A stretch of 64,000 bases of DNA from NCBI RefSeq assembly GCF_900176515.1, contig NZ_FWXV01000001.1:310001-374000 (forward strand), written 5' to 3'. Below the pieces are notes generated by a model. That model did no database searches and had not been told where the DNA came from. It saw only the letters and a list, made by a program, of their open reading frames with translations. This document shows, piece by piece, positions 17,339 through 26,497 of the stretch (its first letter is position 1; each line of letters starts with the position of its first letter). The DNA comes from Kibdelosporangium aridum (GTDB lineage: Bacteria; Actinomycetota; Actinomycetes; Mycobacteriales; Pseudonocardiaceae). The translations under genes were made by a program, and so were the position numbers.

Positions 17339-18272
17339 GCTCACTCTCCGGGTGACGCGGGTGACGTGGGAGGCCGAGGGCGTCGTCGGCGTGCGATTGT
17401 CCACACTGGACGGATCACTGCTGCCGGCCTGGGAGCCAGGTGCGCACCTTGACGTGCGGCTGCCGTCCGGCTTGAGCCGCCAGTACTCGCTGTGCGGCGA
17501 CCCTCGCGATCGCGAGCACTACGACATCGCAGTCCGGCTCGAACCAGCCGGTCGTGGCGGTTCGGCGGAGGTGCACGGCACCGCGTTGGTCGGCCGTGAG
17601 CTCGTGGTGACCGATGTCCGGAATCACTTCCCGCTGGCCGACGCGGACGAATACCTGCTGATCGCCGGTGGCATCGGGATCACGCCACTCATCCCGATGG
17701 CCCGCGCCCTCGCGGCACGCGGTGCCAAGTGGACAGCGGTCTACTGCGGTCACGGCGCCAAGACGATGGCGTTCCGTGACTCGCTGGCGGCGATCGGTGC
17801 AGATCGAGTCCGGTTCGTCGACACGACAACGGAACCACGGCCAGGCCTCAAGGCGATGATCAGCGCACTGGACCCGGGCGCGGCCGTCTACTGTTGCGGC
17901 CCGAACAGCCTGCTCGACAGCGTGACCGAGATCTGCGAAGCCGCCGACGTCCGGTGCGAAACCGAACACTTCGGCGCCGCGACGGCCACACCCGTTGAAC
18001 CTGGTTCAGTGGTCGAGCTTGACCTGCGCCGCTCCGGGACCGTCGTGGTCGCCGGGCCGGAAACCTCACTGCTGCAAGCGATCCGGGACGCCGGCGTGGA
18101 GATCGAGTCCGACTGTGAGGAAGGGTATTGCGGCACGTGCGAGACTACTGTCCTTGACGGGCAACCCGATCACCGGGACGTCGTGCTCTCGAAGACCGAG
18201 CGGGCTTCCGGGCGTACGTTCATGCCCTGTGTGAGCCGTGCGTGCGGCCGCAGGCTGGTCCTCGATCTGTAA
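17316..18272 (+). CDS. PDR/VanB-type oxygenase reductase (flavin, NAD, 2Fe-2S)
   Basis: The 318-aa product has a flavin-binding barrel (RQYSLCGDP), an NAD domain (GGIGITPL, YCCGPNSLL) and a C-terminal plant-type ferredoxin (C-x4-C-x2-C in CEEGYCGTC plus a later Cys at FMPC). This is the phthalate-dioxygenase-reductase layout. It would carry electrons from NAD(P)H to the Rieske oxygenase. The ATG at 17316 lies inside the 3' end of the ligase gene and matches family length; the frame is open further upstream but that part is not conserved. Confidence 0.88.
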   Translation: MSTSISTELTLRVTRVTWEAEGVVGVRLSTLDGSLLPAWEPGAHLDVRLPSGLSRQYSLCGDPRDREHYDIAVRLEPAGRGGSAEVHGTALVGRELVVTDVRNHFPLADADEYLLIAGGIGITPLIPMARALAARGAKWTAVYCGHGAKTMAFRDSLAAIGADRVRFVDTTTEPRPGLKAMISALDPGAAVYCCGPNSLLDSVTEICEAADVRCETEHFGAATATPVEPGSVVELDLRRSGTVVVAGPETSLLQAIRDAGVEIESDCEEGYCGTCETTVLDGQPDHRDVVLSKTERASGRTFMPCVSRACGRRLVLDL

Positions 18273-18359
18273 GCGCTTCCAGGACAGTGGCGCCGCGCTA
18301 TCGGCGTCGTGGCTGTTGCACGTCTGAAGTAGACCGTAGCCAGTCTGTGATGCGTGACC

Positions 18360-18379
18360 ACTGGCACACCTTTGCCAGT
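18360..18379. promoter_or_regulatory. Inverted repeat in the leader of the transporter gene
   Basis: ACTGGCA-cacctt-TGCCAGT is a perfect 7-bp dyad with a 6-base loop. It lies 104 bases before the transporter ATG within a 211-base gap. No T-run follows, so it is more likely an operator or leader hairpin than a terminator. Confidence 0.35.
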
Positions 18380-18483
18380 CGGCCTATGGTGTTCGCCGGG
18401 TTGATCACCTGATCTGAAAAAGGGAGCCACAGCAAGGGGTTGTCGAAACGGGGGCCGCGTACATCCTCAAAGGAGAGGACTGG

Positions 18484-19974
18484 ATGGAAACCTCGCATAC
18501 CCCGGCGGCCAGGTATCGATTACCTGCCGGTGGGGACAGAGTGTGGCGGGCCGGTCGGCTCGAACCCATGCCGATCCGCACTCTGCCGGAGCCGCCTCCG
18601 GCGATCCATCTGCTTGGCCCGACGGTGTTCCTGGTCGCCCTCGGCGTCGGCATGGGCGAGTCCTACATGTGGCCGAGACTCGTGCTGGTGTTCGGCCCGG
18701 AGATCAGGTGGCTGTTCCTGATCGGGGTGACCCTGCAGGCCGTGGTGATGCTGGAGATGGCCCGCTACACGATGGCCACCGGCGAGAGCATCTTCACCGG
18801 CGCTGCCCGGGTGTTCAAACCGATCATGTGGTTCTTCTTCATCGTCGCCATCCTGGTGTACATCTGGCCCGGTCACCTCTCGGCCGGCGCGGCGGCATTC
18901 GAGGAAATAACCGGCATACCGTGGGTCGTGACCGCCTGCGTCGCCCTTGTGCTGGTGGGTGTTCTGTTCAGCCTTGCCCGCGTCATCTACAACCTGCTGG
19001 AGAACGTCCTCGCGATCCTGATCGGACTCTTGGTGGTCGGCACCGCGGTGATCGCCTCGTTCGTCGGCAGCTGGGATGACCTCGTCTCGACTGTCACCGG
19101 CATGTTCGCCTTCGGATACGTGCCGTCCGGGATAATGACGGAAGTCTGGTTCCCCATCGTGGTGGGATCGATCGCGTTCGCCGGCCCGTCGGGGATGCAG
19201 CAGATGTGGTACACGCTGCACCTGCGCGACAGCGGCGCGGGCATGGGCGCGTACATCCCGAAGCTGCGCGGACTGCGGCACGCGGGCGAAGAAGAACAGA
19301 TGCCCAACCGCGGCTTCATGTTCGACACGTCGGACGCGAACGAGCTGCGCAAGTGGAAGGGCTGGCGCCGCTGGGTGACCTTCGATGCCCTGTTGTTGTT
19401 CTGGGGCATCACCATGCTGGTGACGATCTCGTTCACGGTGCTCGCGCAGTCGGCGGTCCGCGCCAACCCGGACATCAGGGGACTGATCGAGAGCGGGGAA
19501 CGTGAGGCAGCGCTGTCGGCGATGTCGGACGCCTTCTCCTTCGCGGGTGGCTCGGTGCTCGGTGCGATCTTCCTCGGCTTCATCGCCCTGATCGGCCTGA
19601 ACGCGACACTGGGCCTGTTCGACTCGTTCTCGCGAGGCCAGGCGGACATGACGTACTTCTTCGTCAAGGGCGCGCGACGAGTGAAGATGTCGCACCTGTA
19701 CGCGGGCTTCCTGTGGGGCCTGATCACGTTCGGCATCCTGATCCTGCTGTTCGGCCCGGTGGACGGGCCAGGGTCGGTACTGGACATCCTCGCGTTCCTG
19801 TCCACGTTCGCGATGGGCTGCTACTGCGTGGTGCTGTTGCTGGTGAACAACAGGATGCTGCCGAGAGCGATCCGTCCGAAGTGGTACTCGAACCTGATCA
19901 TCGGCTTCGGCGCGGTGTTCTACCTGGGAATGCTGTTCTATTCCCTGATCCGCTTCGGCGTGGTGGTCGGCTGA
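18484..19974 (+). CDS. Nramp-superfamily-like transporter without metal-site motifs
   Basis: The 496-aa product has about 11 hydrophobic segments. Two of them match in position the half-helix breaks of the Nramp/LeuT fold: LGVGMGESYMWPRL near residue 55 and AFAGPSGMQQMWYTLHL near 235. Canonical Nramp metal transporters have DPGN in the first and MPH in the second; both are replaced here. It is therefore probably a permease for another substrate, and its position after an amine-type catabolic operon suggests an organic amine or ammonium. AGGAGA precedes the ATG at 18484 with usual spacing. A downstream ATG (residue 29) is an alternative start. Confidence 0.7.
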   Translation: METSHTPAARYRLPAGGDRVWRAGRLEPMPIRTLPEPPPAIHLLGPTVFLVALGVGMGESYMWPRLVLVFGPEIRWLFLIGVTLQAVVMLEMARYTMATGESIFTGAARVFKPIMWFFFIVAILVYIWPGHLSAGAAAFEEITGIPWVVTACVALVLVGVLFSLARVIYNLLENVLAILIGLLVVGTAVIASFVGSWDDLVSTVTGMFAFGYVPSGIMTEVWFPIVVGSIAFAGPSGMQQMWYTLHLRDSGAGMGAYIPKLRGLRHAGEEEQMPNRGFMFDTSDANELRKWKGWRRWVTFDALLLFWGITMLVTISFTVLAQSAVRANPDIRGLIESGEREAALSAMSDAFSFAGGSVLGAIFLGFIALIGLNATLGLFDSFSRGQADMTYFFVKGARRVKMSHLYAGFLWGLITFGILILLFGPVDGPGSVLDILAFLSTFAMGCYCVVLLLVNNRMLPRAIRPKWYSNLIIGFGAVFYLGMLFYSLIRFGVVVG

Positions 19975-20393
19975 TGAACTGGCGACTGGGATTTCCCGGG
20001 TTCGCAGTGGGATTCCTCGCGGGCACGGCAGCAGGCCTGATGGCGCTGGTAGTGGGACAGCCATGGGCCTGGGCCGTGGTCGCGGTGGTGACACTCGGCG
20101 TGCCACTGGGACTGTTCGGCGGGATGTACAGCGTCCTGCTGGCCTACGGAAAGGTGCGGCGGGGCGGGTTCGCTCCTGCGTGCCTGTTCTGGCTGTTCGC
20201 GTTTCCCCTCGCGCGACTGCTGCAGGAAGTGCTGACCCGCCTGGTGCTGCTGGGCGAGCCAGGACTCCCGCCCAAGGCTTGGGGATTCCTGGCGTTCCAG
20301 GCGATCATCAGCGCCGGGTTCGCCATCGGATTCCTCTGGCTGCACGAACGCATCGCACCCCAGTCGTGGCGACGCGTGTCGTCTCCGGCGTAG
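19974..20393 (+). CDS. Small membrane protein coupled to the transporter
   Basis: The 139-aa product has about four hydrophobic segments and a short basic tail. Its ATG shares one base with the transporter stop (TGATG), so the two are translated together and may work together as an accessory subunit. I recognise no family. A strong bidirectional terminator hairpin follows. Confidence 0.65.
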   Translation: MNWRLGFPGFAVGFLAGTAAGLMALVVGQPWAWAVVAVVTLGVPLGLFGGMYSVLLAYGKVRRGGFAPACLFWLFAFPLARLLQEVLTRLVLLGEPGLPPKAWGFLAFQAIISAGFAIGFLWLHERIAPQSWRRVSSPA

Positions 20394-20401
20394 CGATCGA
20401 T

Positions 20402-20439
20402 TCCACCGCTCGGTTCGGGGCACCGGACCGAGCGGTGGA
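20402..20439. terminator. Bidirectional hairpin terminator
   Basis: A perfect 13-bp stem (TCCACCGCTCGGT / ACCGAGCGGTGGA) encloses a 12-base loop. It lies between the stop of the membrane-protein gene (20393, plus) and the inferred end of the STAND pseudogene (20446, minus). Stem strength and convergent context support termination from both sides. There is no long T-run, which is normal for high-GC actinomycetes. Confidence 0.75.
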
Positions 20440-20445
20440 CACGTT

Positions 20446-23165
20446 TCACAGCTTGTCGAATCGCAGACGGAGCATGCCATGCGAAGTCCCGACCAGCACG
20501 GAACAGCACTTCGTCTCCGGTGACGGCAACCGCCGAACCGTCAGGCAACGTAGTGCACACGATGCCTTTGACACACCCGGTTTGTACGGTGGTTACCGCG
20601 ATCGGTTTGCTTGTCAGCAAGTCCCACGCGACCACAGTGTCCTGAGTGGTGTCCGCACTGCCTGCGACCGCAATAATCCGGCCGTCAGCCAACGGGACAC
20701 AAGCGATGGCGCTGATCCTCGCGGAGGCCACTTGCCGTGGATCACGCCGGATCATCGGCTTGCCGATCGGCTGGTGTGTCTCGAAGTCCCACAGGCGTAT
20801 GGTGCCGTCGCCTTGGCCGGTGACGAGGGCTACTCGCCGGTCCCGTCCACAGAACAACCTGCCGATCGATGCCACTGATGGTCAGAACACGATGCTTCTC
20901 GGTTTCGATGCACGCTGTTGCCAAGACTTCGGTAGGGCGGCTCTTCAGGCTTCTGGTGACACGCTGAAGTTCCCGTCCCGCGTGCATGTCCCAGAACGAT
21001 GTACTGCCATCGCGATGGCCCGTGATCGCCAACGATCCGGCCAGTCCAGCACTGGACACGGGCACGATGCTCCTCGCCGGGGGATCGGCTGAGATCATCA
21101 GATCCCACGCCCGCCCTGTGTTCTCGTTCCCACCGGTGACCAGTACTGGTCGTCCGTCGGGCAGCCGGGTACACGTCATTGTGTTGATGGAGCCCGGGTG
21201 TCCTGTCAACGGACCACCAATCGCACGACCGGTTCTCCAGTCCCAGACCCGACTGTCACCTTGCCCAGCACTGGTGATCACCACTTCGCGTCCGTCAGGC
21301 AACCGGGTGCAGACTACGGCGCCAATGCCAGGACCGGCATCGAACAACGGTTCACCTGCTCGATCGCCGGTGTGCAGGTCCCCGATGTCGACACGGCTGT
21401 CACTTGCAGTCAGTACGACTGGTCGTCCACCTGAGGGCCGCCAGGTGTGCAGCCGCGTCACTCGGTGCTGTGGCATCACGATCCCCTTGCCCACACGGTC
21501 ACCGGTGTTCAGATCCCACACTCTCACCGGCTGGGTGCCGTCCGCTGTCACGATCGCAGTGCGTCCGTCTGAGAGAACATCGGCGATGAAGATGCGCATG
21601 TAAGGGTTGTCCTCGGGCGCCGCGGGAATGGTACGGCCGACCTGTTCCCCGCTCCACGGATCCCACGCTCGAATGGTCCCGTCGATGTAGCTGAGCACAG
21701 CAATGGGTTCTCCGTTCGATTGCCGAACCCATTTGGCAGTGCGGACGCTGGCTGTCTTGCGGGGGATGCGATGGTTCAGCGGTTCACCGCAGAGCAGGTC
21801 CCATATCCCCACGACGCCGCTCCAGTCCGAGACAAGAACAGCAGGGGAGTCATCCCGCCCGGCCACGACTTCGAAATGCGAGCACGGTGCTTCGAGGCTT
21901 GCCCATTCGGTGTCGACGACTTGGTTGGTGACGAGGTCCACAATGTGCATAGGCCCGCCAACACTGGAACTGATCACCCACACACGGCCGTCGGGCAGCA
22001 CTACGGAGTCGACATGGTCGACAGCTTTGTCGTGACGTGCAAGGATTTTGTGCGGTGTTTCGGATTGCCAGTGAGCCCAGGTGCAAGCCCATTGGCGGCT
22101 GGGCGTCAGGCTGGTGGTGGCATCGGCGAGTTCGGTGGCAGCTGCTCGTCTGGCGGCCAGCTCCAGCTGTGAAATACGTTCGTCGCCGTAGTCGTCGCGA
22201 AGATGATGGGCAACGCGCTGATAGACCACGGCGTCTGCTTTGCCTGCGTCGGTGCGGGCATCAGCCAGACATGCCAGCAGTTCCAGCGGCGTCCTCGGGG
22301 ATGAGGCCCTTGGTCCTGGTGGTGACCAGTCCGAGGCTGGAGCGGCCACCGGCCTGGAAAGGGGTGAGGTGGTGAGCCGCCCAGACGTCGTCGATCACCA
22401 GGAGCACCGGGGCTCGTTCGTCGAGCAACTCGCCGAGGCGATGTCCCGCCATTGCCGGGTCGGTCAATGTCGGGCGGGTCCCGGACAGCAGTTCACACAG
22501 ATCATTGACTTTGCCCGCGAGGACAGGGTCAGGCATGTCCTCGCCCAGAGTGACCCACAACGTTCCACCGGGAAAGGAGTTCTCGGTGAGCCGGCTCACC
22601 TCATTGGCGAGGGTTGTTTTGCCGAACCCGCCTGGCCCGTACAACCCGACGATCAGATTGTCCGCGCTACGCACCGCGTCGACTGTTTGGTTGATCAACT
22701 CAACTCGGCTGACCAAATGGCGGTCCGCCGTCGGCGTCCACTGGGATGGGACGTACCCCTGCCAGCCCGGGATTTGCCGAGGACGCGTCAACGACCTGGA
22801 CGGTTTTGGTGGGATGCGTTTCGAAGAAGACCAGGTGCTCGATGTGCGTTTCGCTCGCCCAGTCGCGGTACCGGTCGTTCAGCCGACGTAGGTGAGCGTC
22901 GTCGCGACGCAGGTCCTTGACCGCCGGGGTGCTGCGGTATACGACTCCTAGTGCTTCAGCGGCTTTGGTCAGGCCTGATCCTGTATGCGTCGTACCCGAC
23001 CGGCCACACCGCGATCCGGTCGACGTCTTCCGCCAGCCACTGTGGCCAAAACCCTTGCTGATCCGCCGCCGTCCAGCTTTTGTGTGCGTCGCCGTCCAGG
23101 CCATGCAGGAACACGACGTCCATGACAGCGTGAGCCGGATTGTGGATCTCGACGATTTTGCTCAC
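20446..23165 (-). pseudogene. Decayed alpha/beta-hydrolase - NB-ARC - WD40 STAND gene
   Basis: Five segments in changing frames together read as one multidomain protein. From 5': a hydrolase start (GTG 23165; MDVVFLHGLDGDAHKSW), then a jump to the hydrolase end (LVFFETHPTKTVQVVDASSANPG, to about 22745). The stretch that should hold the GHSLGG serine is missing. An NB-ARC ATPase start follows, with P-loop GPGGFGKTT (22612-22638) and Walker B VLLVIDD (22387-22407), and stops soon after. Another frame (22349 to about 20850) holds about seven WD40-like repeats. A last frame carries one or two more; an inferred ending (MLRLRFDKL, stop) lies at 20446. Intact relatives are single long ORFs of the STAND class that sense a target through WD40 and fire an effector. 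At least four frame changes plus internal loss make function unlikely. Confidence 0.75.
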
Positions 23166-23259
23166 CCGTGACGATACCGCGCACTTTTTCGCTTCGGGGA
23201 GCAGCCGCCGCTTACCGGCAGTACGATCCGCGCGGATCGCATTTCTGGGGAGGCAGACG

Positions 23260-24801
23260 GTGACTTGGCAAGGTCCTCCAGGCCCATACGGGCAGCAACC
23301 GCCGCCTGGTCCCGGGTATGGCGGCTATCAGTACCCGCCTCCCGGATGGCCACCCCAGCCACCGCCACCGCAGAAGTCGAAGACCTGGCTGTGGGTCGCC
23401 CTCGTAGGTGTTGTGTTGCTGGTCGCTGCCGGGGTCACTGTCGTGCTGGTGACTACGGGGTCGCCGGAGTCGCCGCAGCAGACCGCGGGCGCGCCGACGA
23501 CTGGGGCACCGCAGTTCCAGCCGTGGACCGTGGAGGGCAACAAGGGGGACACCACTGCGGTCATCCGTGCGCTCGCGGCCGGTTCGGACTTGGTCATCGT
23601 CACGCAGAAGTCCGTGACGGCGATCGACCGCGAGACCGGGAAGAAGAAGTGGGTGGCCAAGGCCCCCGACGTCGAGGGGCAGGCCGCTGCCTTCTGCGGG
23701 GCGAGTGGCGCGGCGTCCTCCACCGGCAAACTGGGGCTCACGGTCGGCCTGGCGAAAAGCACGACCAGCCCGATTTCCGGTGACTGCGGGATCGCGACCG
23801 TGCTCGATCTGCAGACCGGGCAGTTCGGCTGGAGCTCTGTGCTGGCGTACCCGCAGGGAACCGTGACGTCCCCGGTCAGCGGCATGCCGGTGGAGATCAT
23901 CGCGGACACGATGGTGGCGAACTGGGGATTCAACGTCTTCGGCATCAACCTCGACGACGGCAAGCGCAGGTGGCAGGGACTGCTGAGCAGCCGGCCACAG
24001 GGGCAGACGCCGAACTGCAGTCCCCGGGACCTGCGGCCGAGCGGCAAGAACAAGTTCGTTGTGTTGTCCTCCTGCACCGAAAACGATGGCGCCGAGACGT
24101 TCCTGCTCGACGAATCTGACGTCAACGGACAAGGCACCAGGACCAAGAAGATCACCGAGCAGGACGTCGGCGCCAAGATCAGCTCGATGGGCGTGATCTC
24201 CGGTGAACCGGTCGTCCTGCAGGTCCACCAGACCGGCAACGAGCAGCTTTCCCTCCTGCTGCTGGACGACGCGTGGAACATCAAGAACAAGATCTCGGAC
24301 GAGCGCACCGCGTCCCAGTCGGACAAGGGGCTCGCGACTGTCGGAGTCGGCTTCAACACCTTGCCGGTCGGCGCGTACACCAAGGACTACCGGTTCGTCA
24401 TGGACAAGAACGTGATGTACGCGATCACCGCACCCAACAAGAACAAGCCGAACCAGCTCGTCGCCGTCGACCTCGCCACCGGCAAGAACCTCTGGGCGGT
24501 CGACCAGCCAGGGCTGCTGTTCATGCAGGTGCTGGCGGCCGACGACAAGAAGGTGGTCGCGCTGGAATCTCCGGTGCAGACCAAACTGGACTACAAGCAG
24601 TCGGTGGTCACTGTGGACGCTGCCACCGGCAAGGTCGAGGGCAAGAAGACCACGGAGGTCAAGCCCAAGAACAACGGCGACTTCGGTATTCCGACCGTCT
24701 GGATCGGGTTCGTCTACGCCGACGACAAGGCGTATGGCGTGGAGTTCCAGTCCGGCGGCGGTGGTAGCGAACACCAATGGATGGCTTACAGCGTCGGTTA
24801 G
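23260..24801 (+). CDS. Membrane-anchored PQQ-like beta-propeller protein
   Basis: The 513-aa product has a Pro/Gly/Tyr-rich cytoplasmic start (residues about 1-40) and one transmembrane helix (about 45-66, TWLWVALVGVVLLVAAGVTV). An outer domain follows with PQQ-type propeller blades (TAIDRETGKKKWVAKAP, VLDLQTGQFGWSS, VAVDLATGKNLWAVDQPG). Such propellers usually bind proteins or ligands at the cell surface and carry no PQQ. The GTG at 23260 has GGGAGG 8 bases upstream; the open frame reaches further back but without an RBS. Its stop overlaps the convergent propeller pseudogene by 4 bases. Confidence 0.8.
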   Translation: MTWQGPPGPYGQQPPPGPGYGGYQYPPPGWPPQPPPPQKSKTWLWVALVGVVLLVAAGVTVVLVTTGSPESPQQTAGAPTTGAPQFQPWTVEGNKGDTTAVIRALAAGSDLVIVTQKSVTAIDRETGKKKWVAKAPDVEGQAAAFCGASGAASSTGKLGLTVGLAKSTTSPISGDCGIATVLDLQTGQFGWSSVLAYPQGTVTSPVSGMPVEIIADTMVANWGFNVFGINLDDGKRRWQGLLSSRPQGQTPNCSPRDLRPSGKNKFVVLSSCTENDGAETFLLDESDVNGQGTRTKKITEQDVGAKISSMGVISGEPVVLQVHQTGNEQLSLLLLDDAWNIKNKISDERTASQSDKGLATVGVGFNTLPVGAYTKDYRFVMDKNVMYAITAPNKNKPNQLVAVDLATGKNLWAVDQPGLLFMQVLAADDKKVVALESPVQTKLDYKQSVVTVDAATGKVEGKKTTEVKPKNNGDFGIPTVWIGFVYADDKAYGVEFQSGGGGSEHQWMAYSVG

Positions 24802-26472
24802 ATGGTCAGCCGGTAGAGCCGTTCACCGATGCGGTAGTAGAGGTTGCCGTACTTGTCCGCCGTCAGGCCTTCCGTGCCGGGCGCGGTGTGCAAGACAGTC
24901 ATTGCCTTGGTGGACTTGCTGATTAGCAGTGCCGTCCTTCCACACGGTCAACGCGCCGCTTCGCTTGCCGTACTTGGGAACCGTGCCCATGTACACCGTT
25001 CCGTAGGATCCTCCGATGAGGGCGTACGGGCGGTCCTGCGGCGGCGGGCCTTGGCCGGGTTCGCAGTCATGGGCCTTGTTCCCGGCGCTGCCGCCGGTGT
25101 ATTCCAGCTTTGGCGGCCAGGCGTCACCAGGTGCGTAGCTGTAGATCTTGCCGTCCGGGCCTGCGCCGAGCGCGTTGATGGCGGCAGGGAGAACCGGTGT
25201 TCCGGGAACGACCCGGCTGGTCCACGCGCCGGTTTCCGGGTTGTACTTGAAGATCCGCGTGCCGTCGATGGATGCGCCGATGCTGACCAGGGTGCCGTTG
25301 AACCACGTGTAGCCGGTGGCGTCCAGACCTGGACGGGCCGTGGTGGCCTGCACGGCTTTGGTGGCCACGTCGTACGAGTGCAGCAGTCCGTCCTTGACGA
25401 ACCAGACCCGTCCGTCTCGGGCGGGGGAGTGGTGCAGGTCCACGTCGGTGATCGACGTCTCGATGACTGCTTGGGTGCCAACGATCTGCAAGACGAGCAA
25501 TGTGCGGTCGATCCACGCGAAGAGCCGGTTTCCGGTCCATGTCAGACCGCCGACCATCGAGTTGTGGGCGTACGCCGCCGGAAGCAGGTCCTGGTGGCGT
25601 GGTCGTACCTGATCAGCGCCGCGTTGGAGCCTGTGCCCAGGAAGCTGACGTTGGCCACAGGATCATGCGCGAGACTGCGGACATAAGTGGCGTTCGTCGT
25701 CGCTGGTGCCAGAAGCGTTGTGACAGCGCCGTTTTCGTACTTGAAGAAGCGGCCGTCGTCGGAGGTACCGCCGTAGACCTCGTTGTGTGCTCCCGGTTCC
25801 AGTTCCCAGACAACTGAATTGCCGCCCTCCGCTTTGCCGAGATCAGTGATCGTCGCCTCGCCGGGAACGTACTTGTAGAGCTTGGCATTGGGATACGTGC
25901 CAAGGTAAACGCTTCCGTCAGTCGCCGTTGCCGCAGCCCATCCGCCGACGGTCGGGTGGGTCACTGTGTCCGGCAGCGTGATCTTCCTGGTCACCGTCTC
26001 GGTGGCCAGATCGATCGCCGCGACCTGCGGATTGGCGTCCGCGGTGCTCGTGAAGACGCTATATGCCCTGCCTGCGGCGAATGTCGTGGCGTTGGGGACG
26101 GTGCTTTCGATCTGCACACCGAGATCGGTGACGTCCTTGCTGATCAGCACCTCGTCCCAGTACGCGGTGCCGACGTTGGACACTCCGGAATAGATGAGCG
26201 CCGAAACCGTTGCTGTGCCAGCAGGCGCACGTCCTGCGGCCGTGACGGTCCGCCACTGGTTACCGGAGATCTCCCCGCTGTTGGCGATGCCAAGCAAACT
26301 GCCCGTAGAACTCCGGAAACGCAGGTACAGTTCAGCCACCCGCGGTGTGGGAGCCGCTCCAACCGATGAGCCCGTTGTCGAATCCCTCGTTGCCTAGGTG
26401 CATATCGGCCGCATGAGCGGACGGTGCGATGAGCAAACCCGCCAATACCACCAAGGACAGCAGACGGCTCAC
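24798..26472 (-). pseudogene. Frameshifted secreted beta-propeller protein
   Basis: The reading frame starts at GTG 26472 with a good signal peptide (RLLSLVVLAGLLIAPSAHAA) and a carbohydrate-binding-like start (GNEGFDNGLIGWSG). It must shift at about 26335 to continue (VAELYLRFRSSTGSLLG ... YWDEVLISKDV), again at about 25595 (LLPAAYAHNSMVGGL) and again at about 24920 (LLISKSTKAMTVL). It ends at TAA 24798 with YRIGERLYRLTI. Between shifts the frames read cleanly as propeller blades (VAAIDLATETVTRKI, DGSVYLGTYPNAKLYKY, DGRVWFVKDGLLHSYD). The three shifts look like single-base indels. It may be a recent pseudogene or contain sequencing errors. Confidence 0.75.
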
Positions 26473-26497
26473 CGTACAACCCCCACACGATAAGGAC

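Noticed and set aside
18360..18379. Reading the dyad before the transporter as a terminator of the reductase gene
   Set aside because: The stem is only 7 bp with no T-run, and lies 87 bases after the stop; an operator or leader hairpin is as likely.
18520..20106. 528-aa minus-strand frame opposite the Nramp-like transporter
   Set aside because: Composition is His/Gln/Arg/Asp-rich, as expected for the complement of a membrane-protein gene, and no domain is seen.
23212..24777. 521-aa minus-strand frame opposite the PQQ-like propeller gene
   Set aside because: No family text; the plus strand has an RBS, a membrane anchor and propeller blades.
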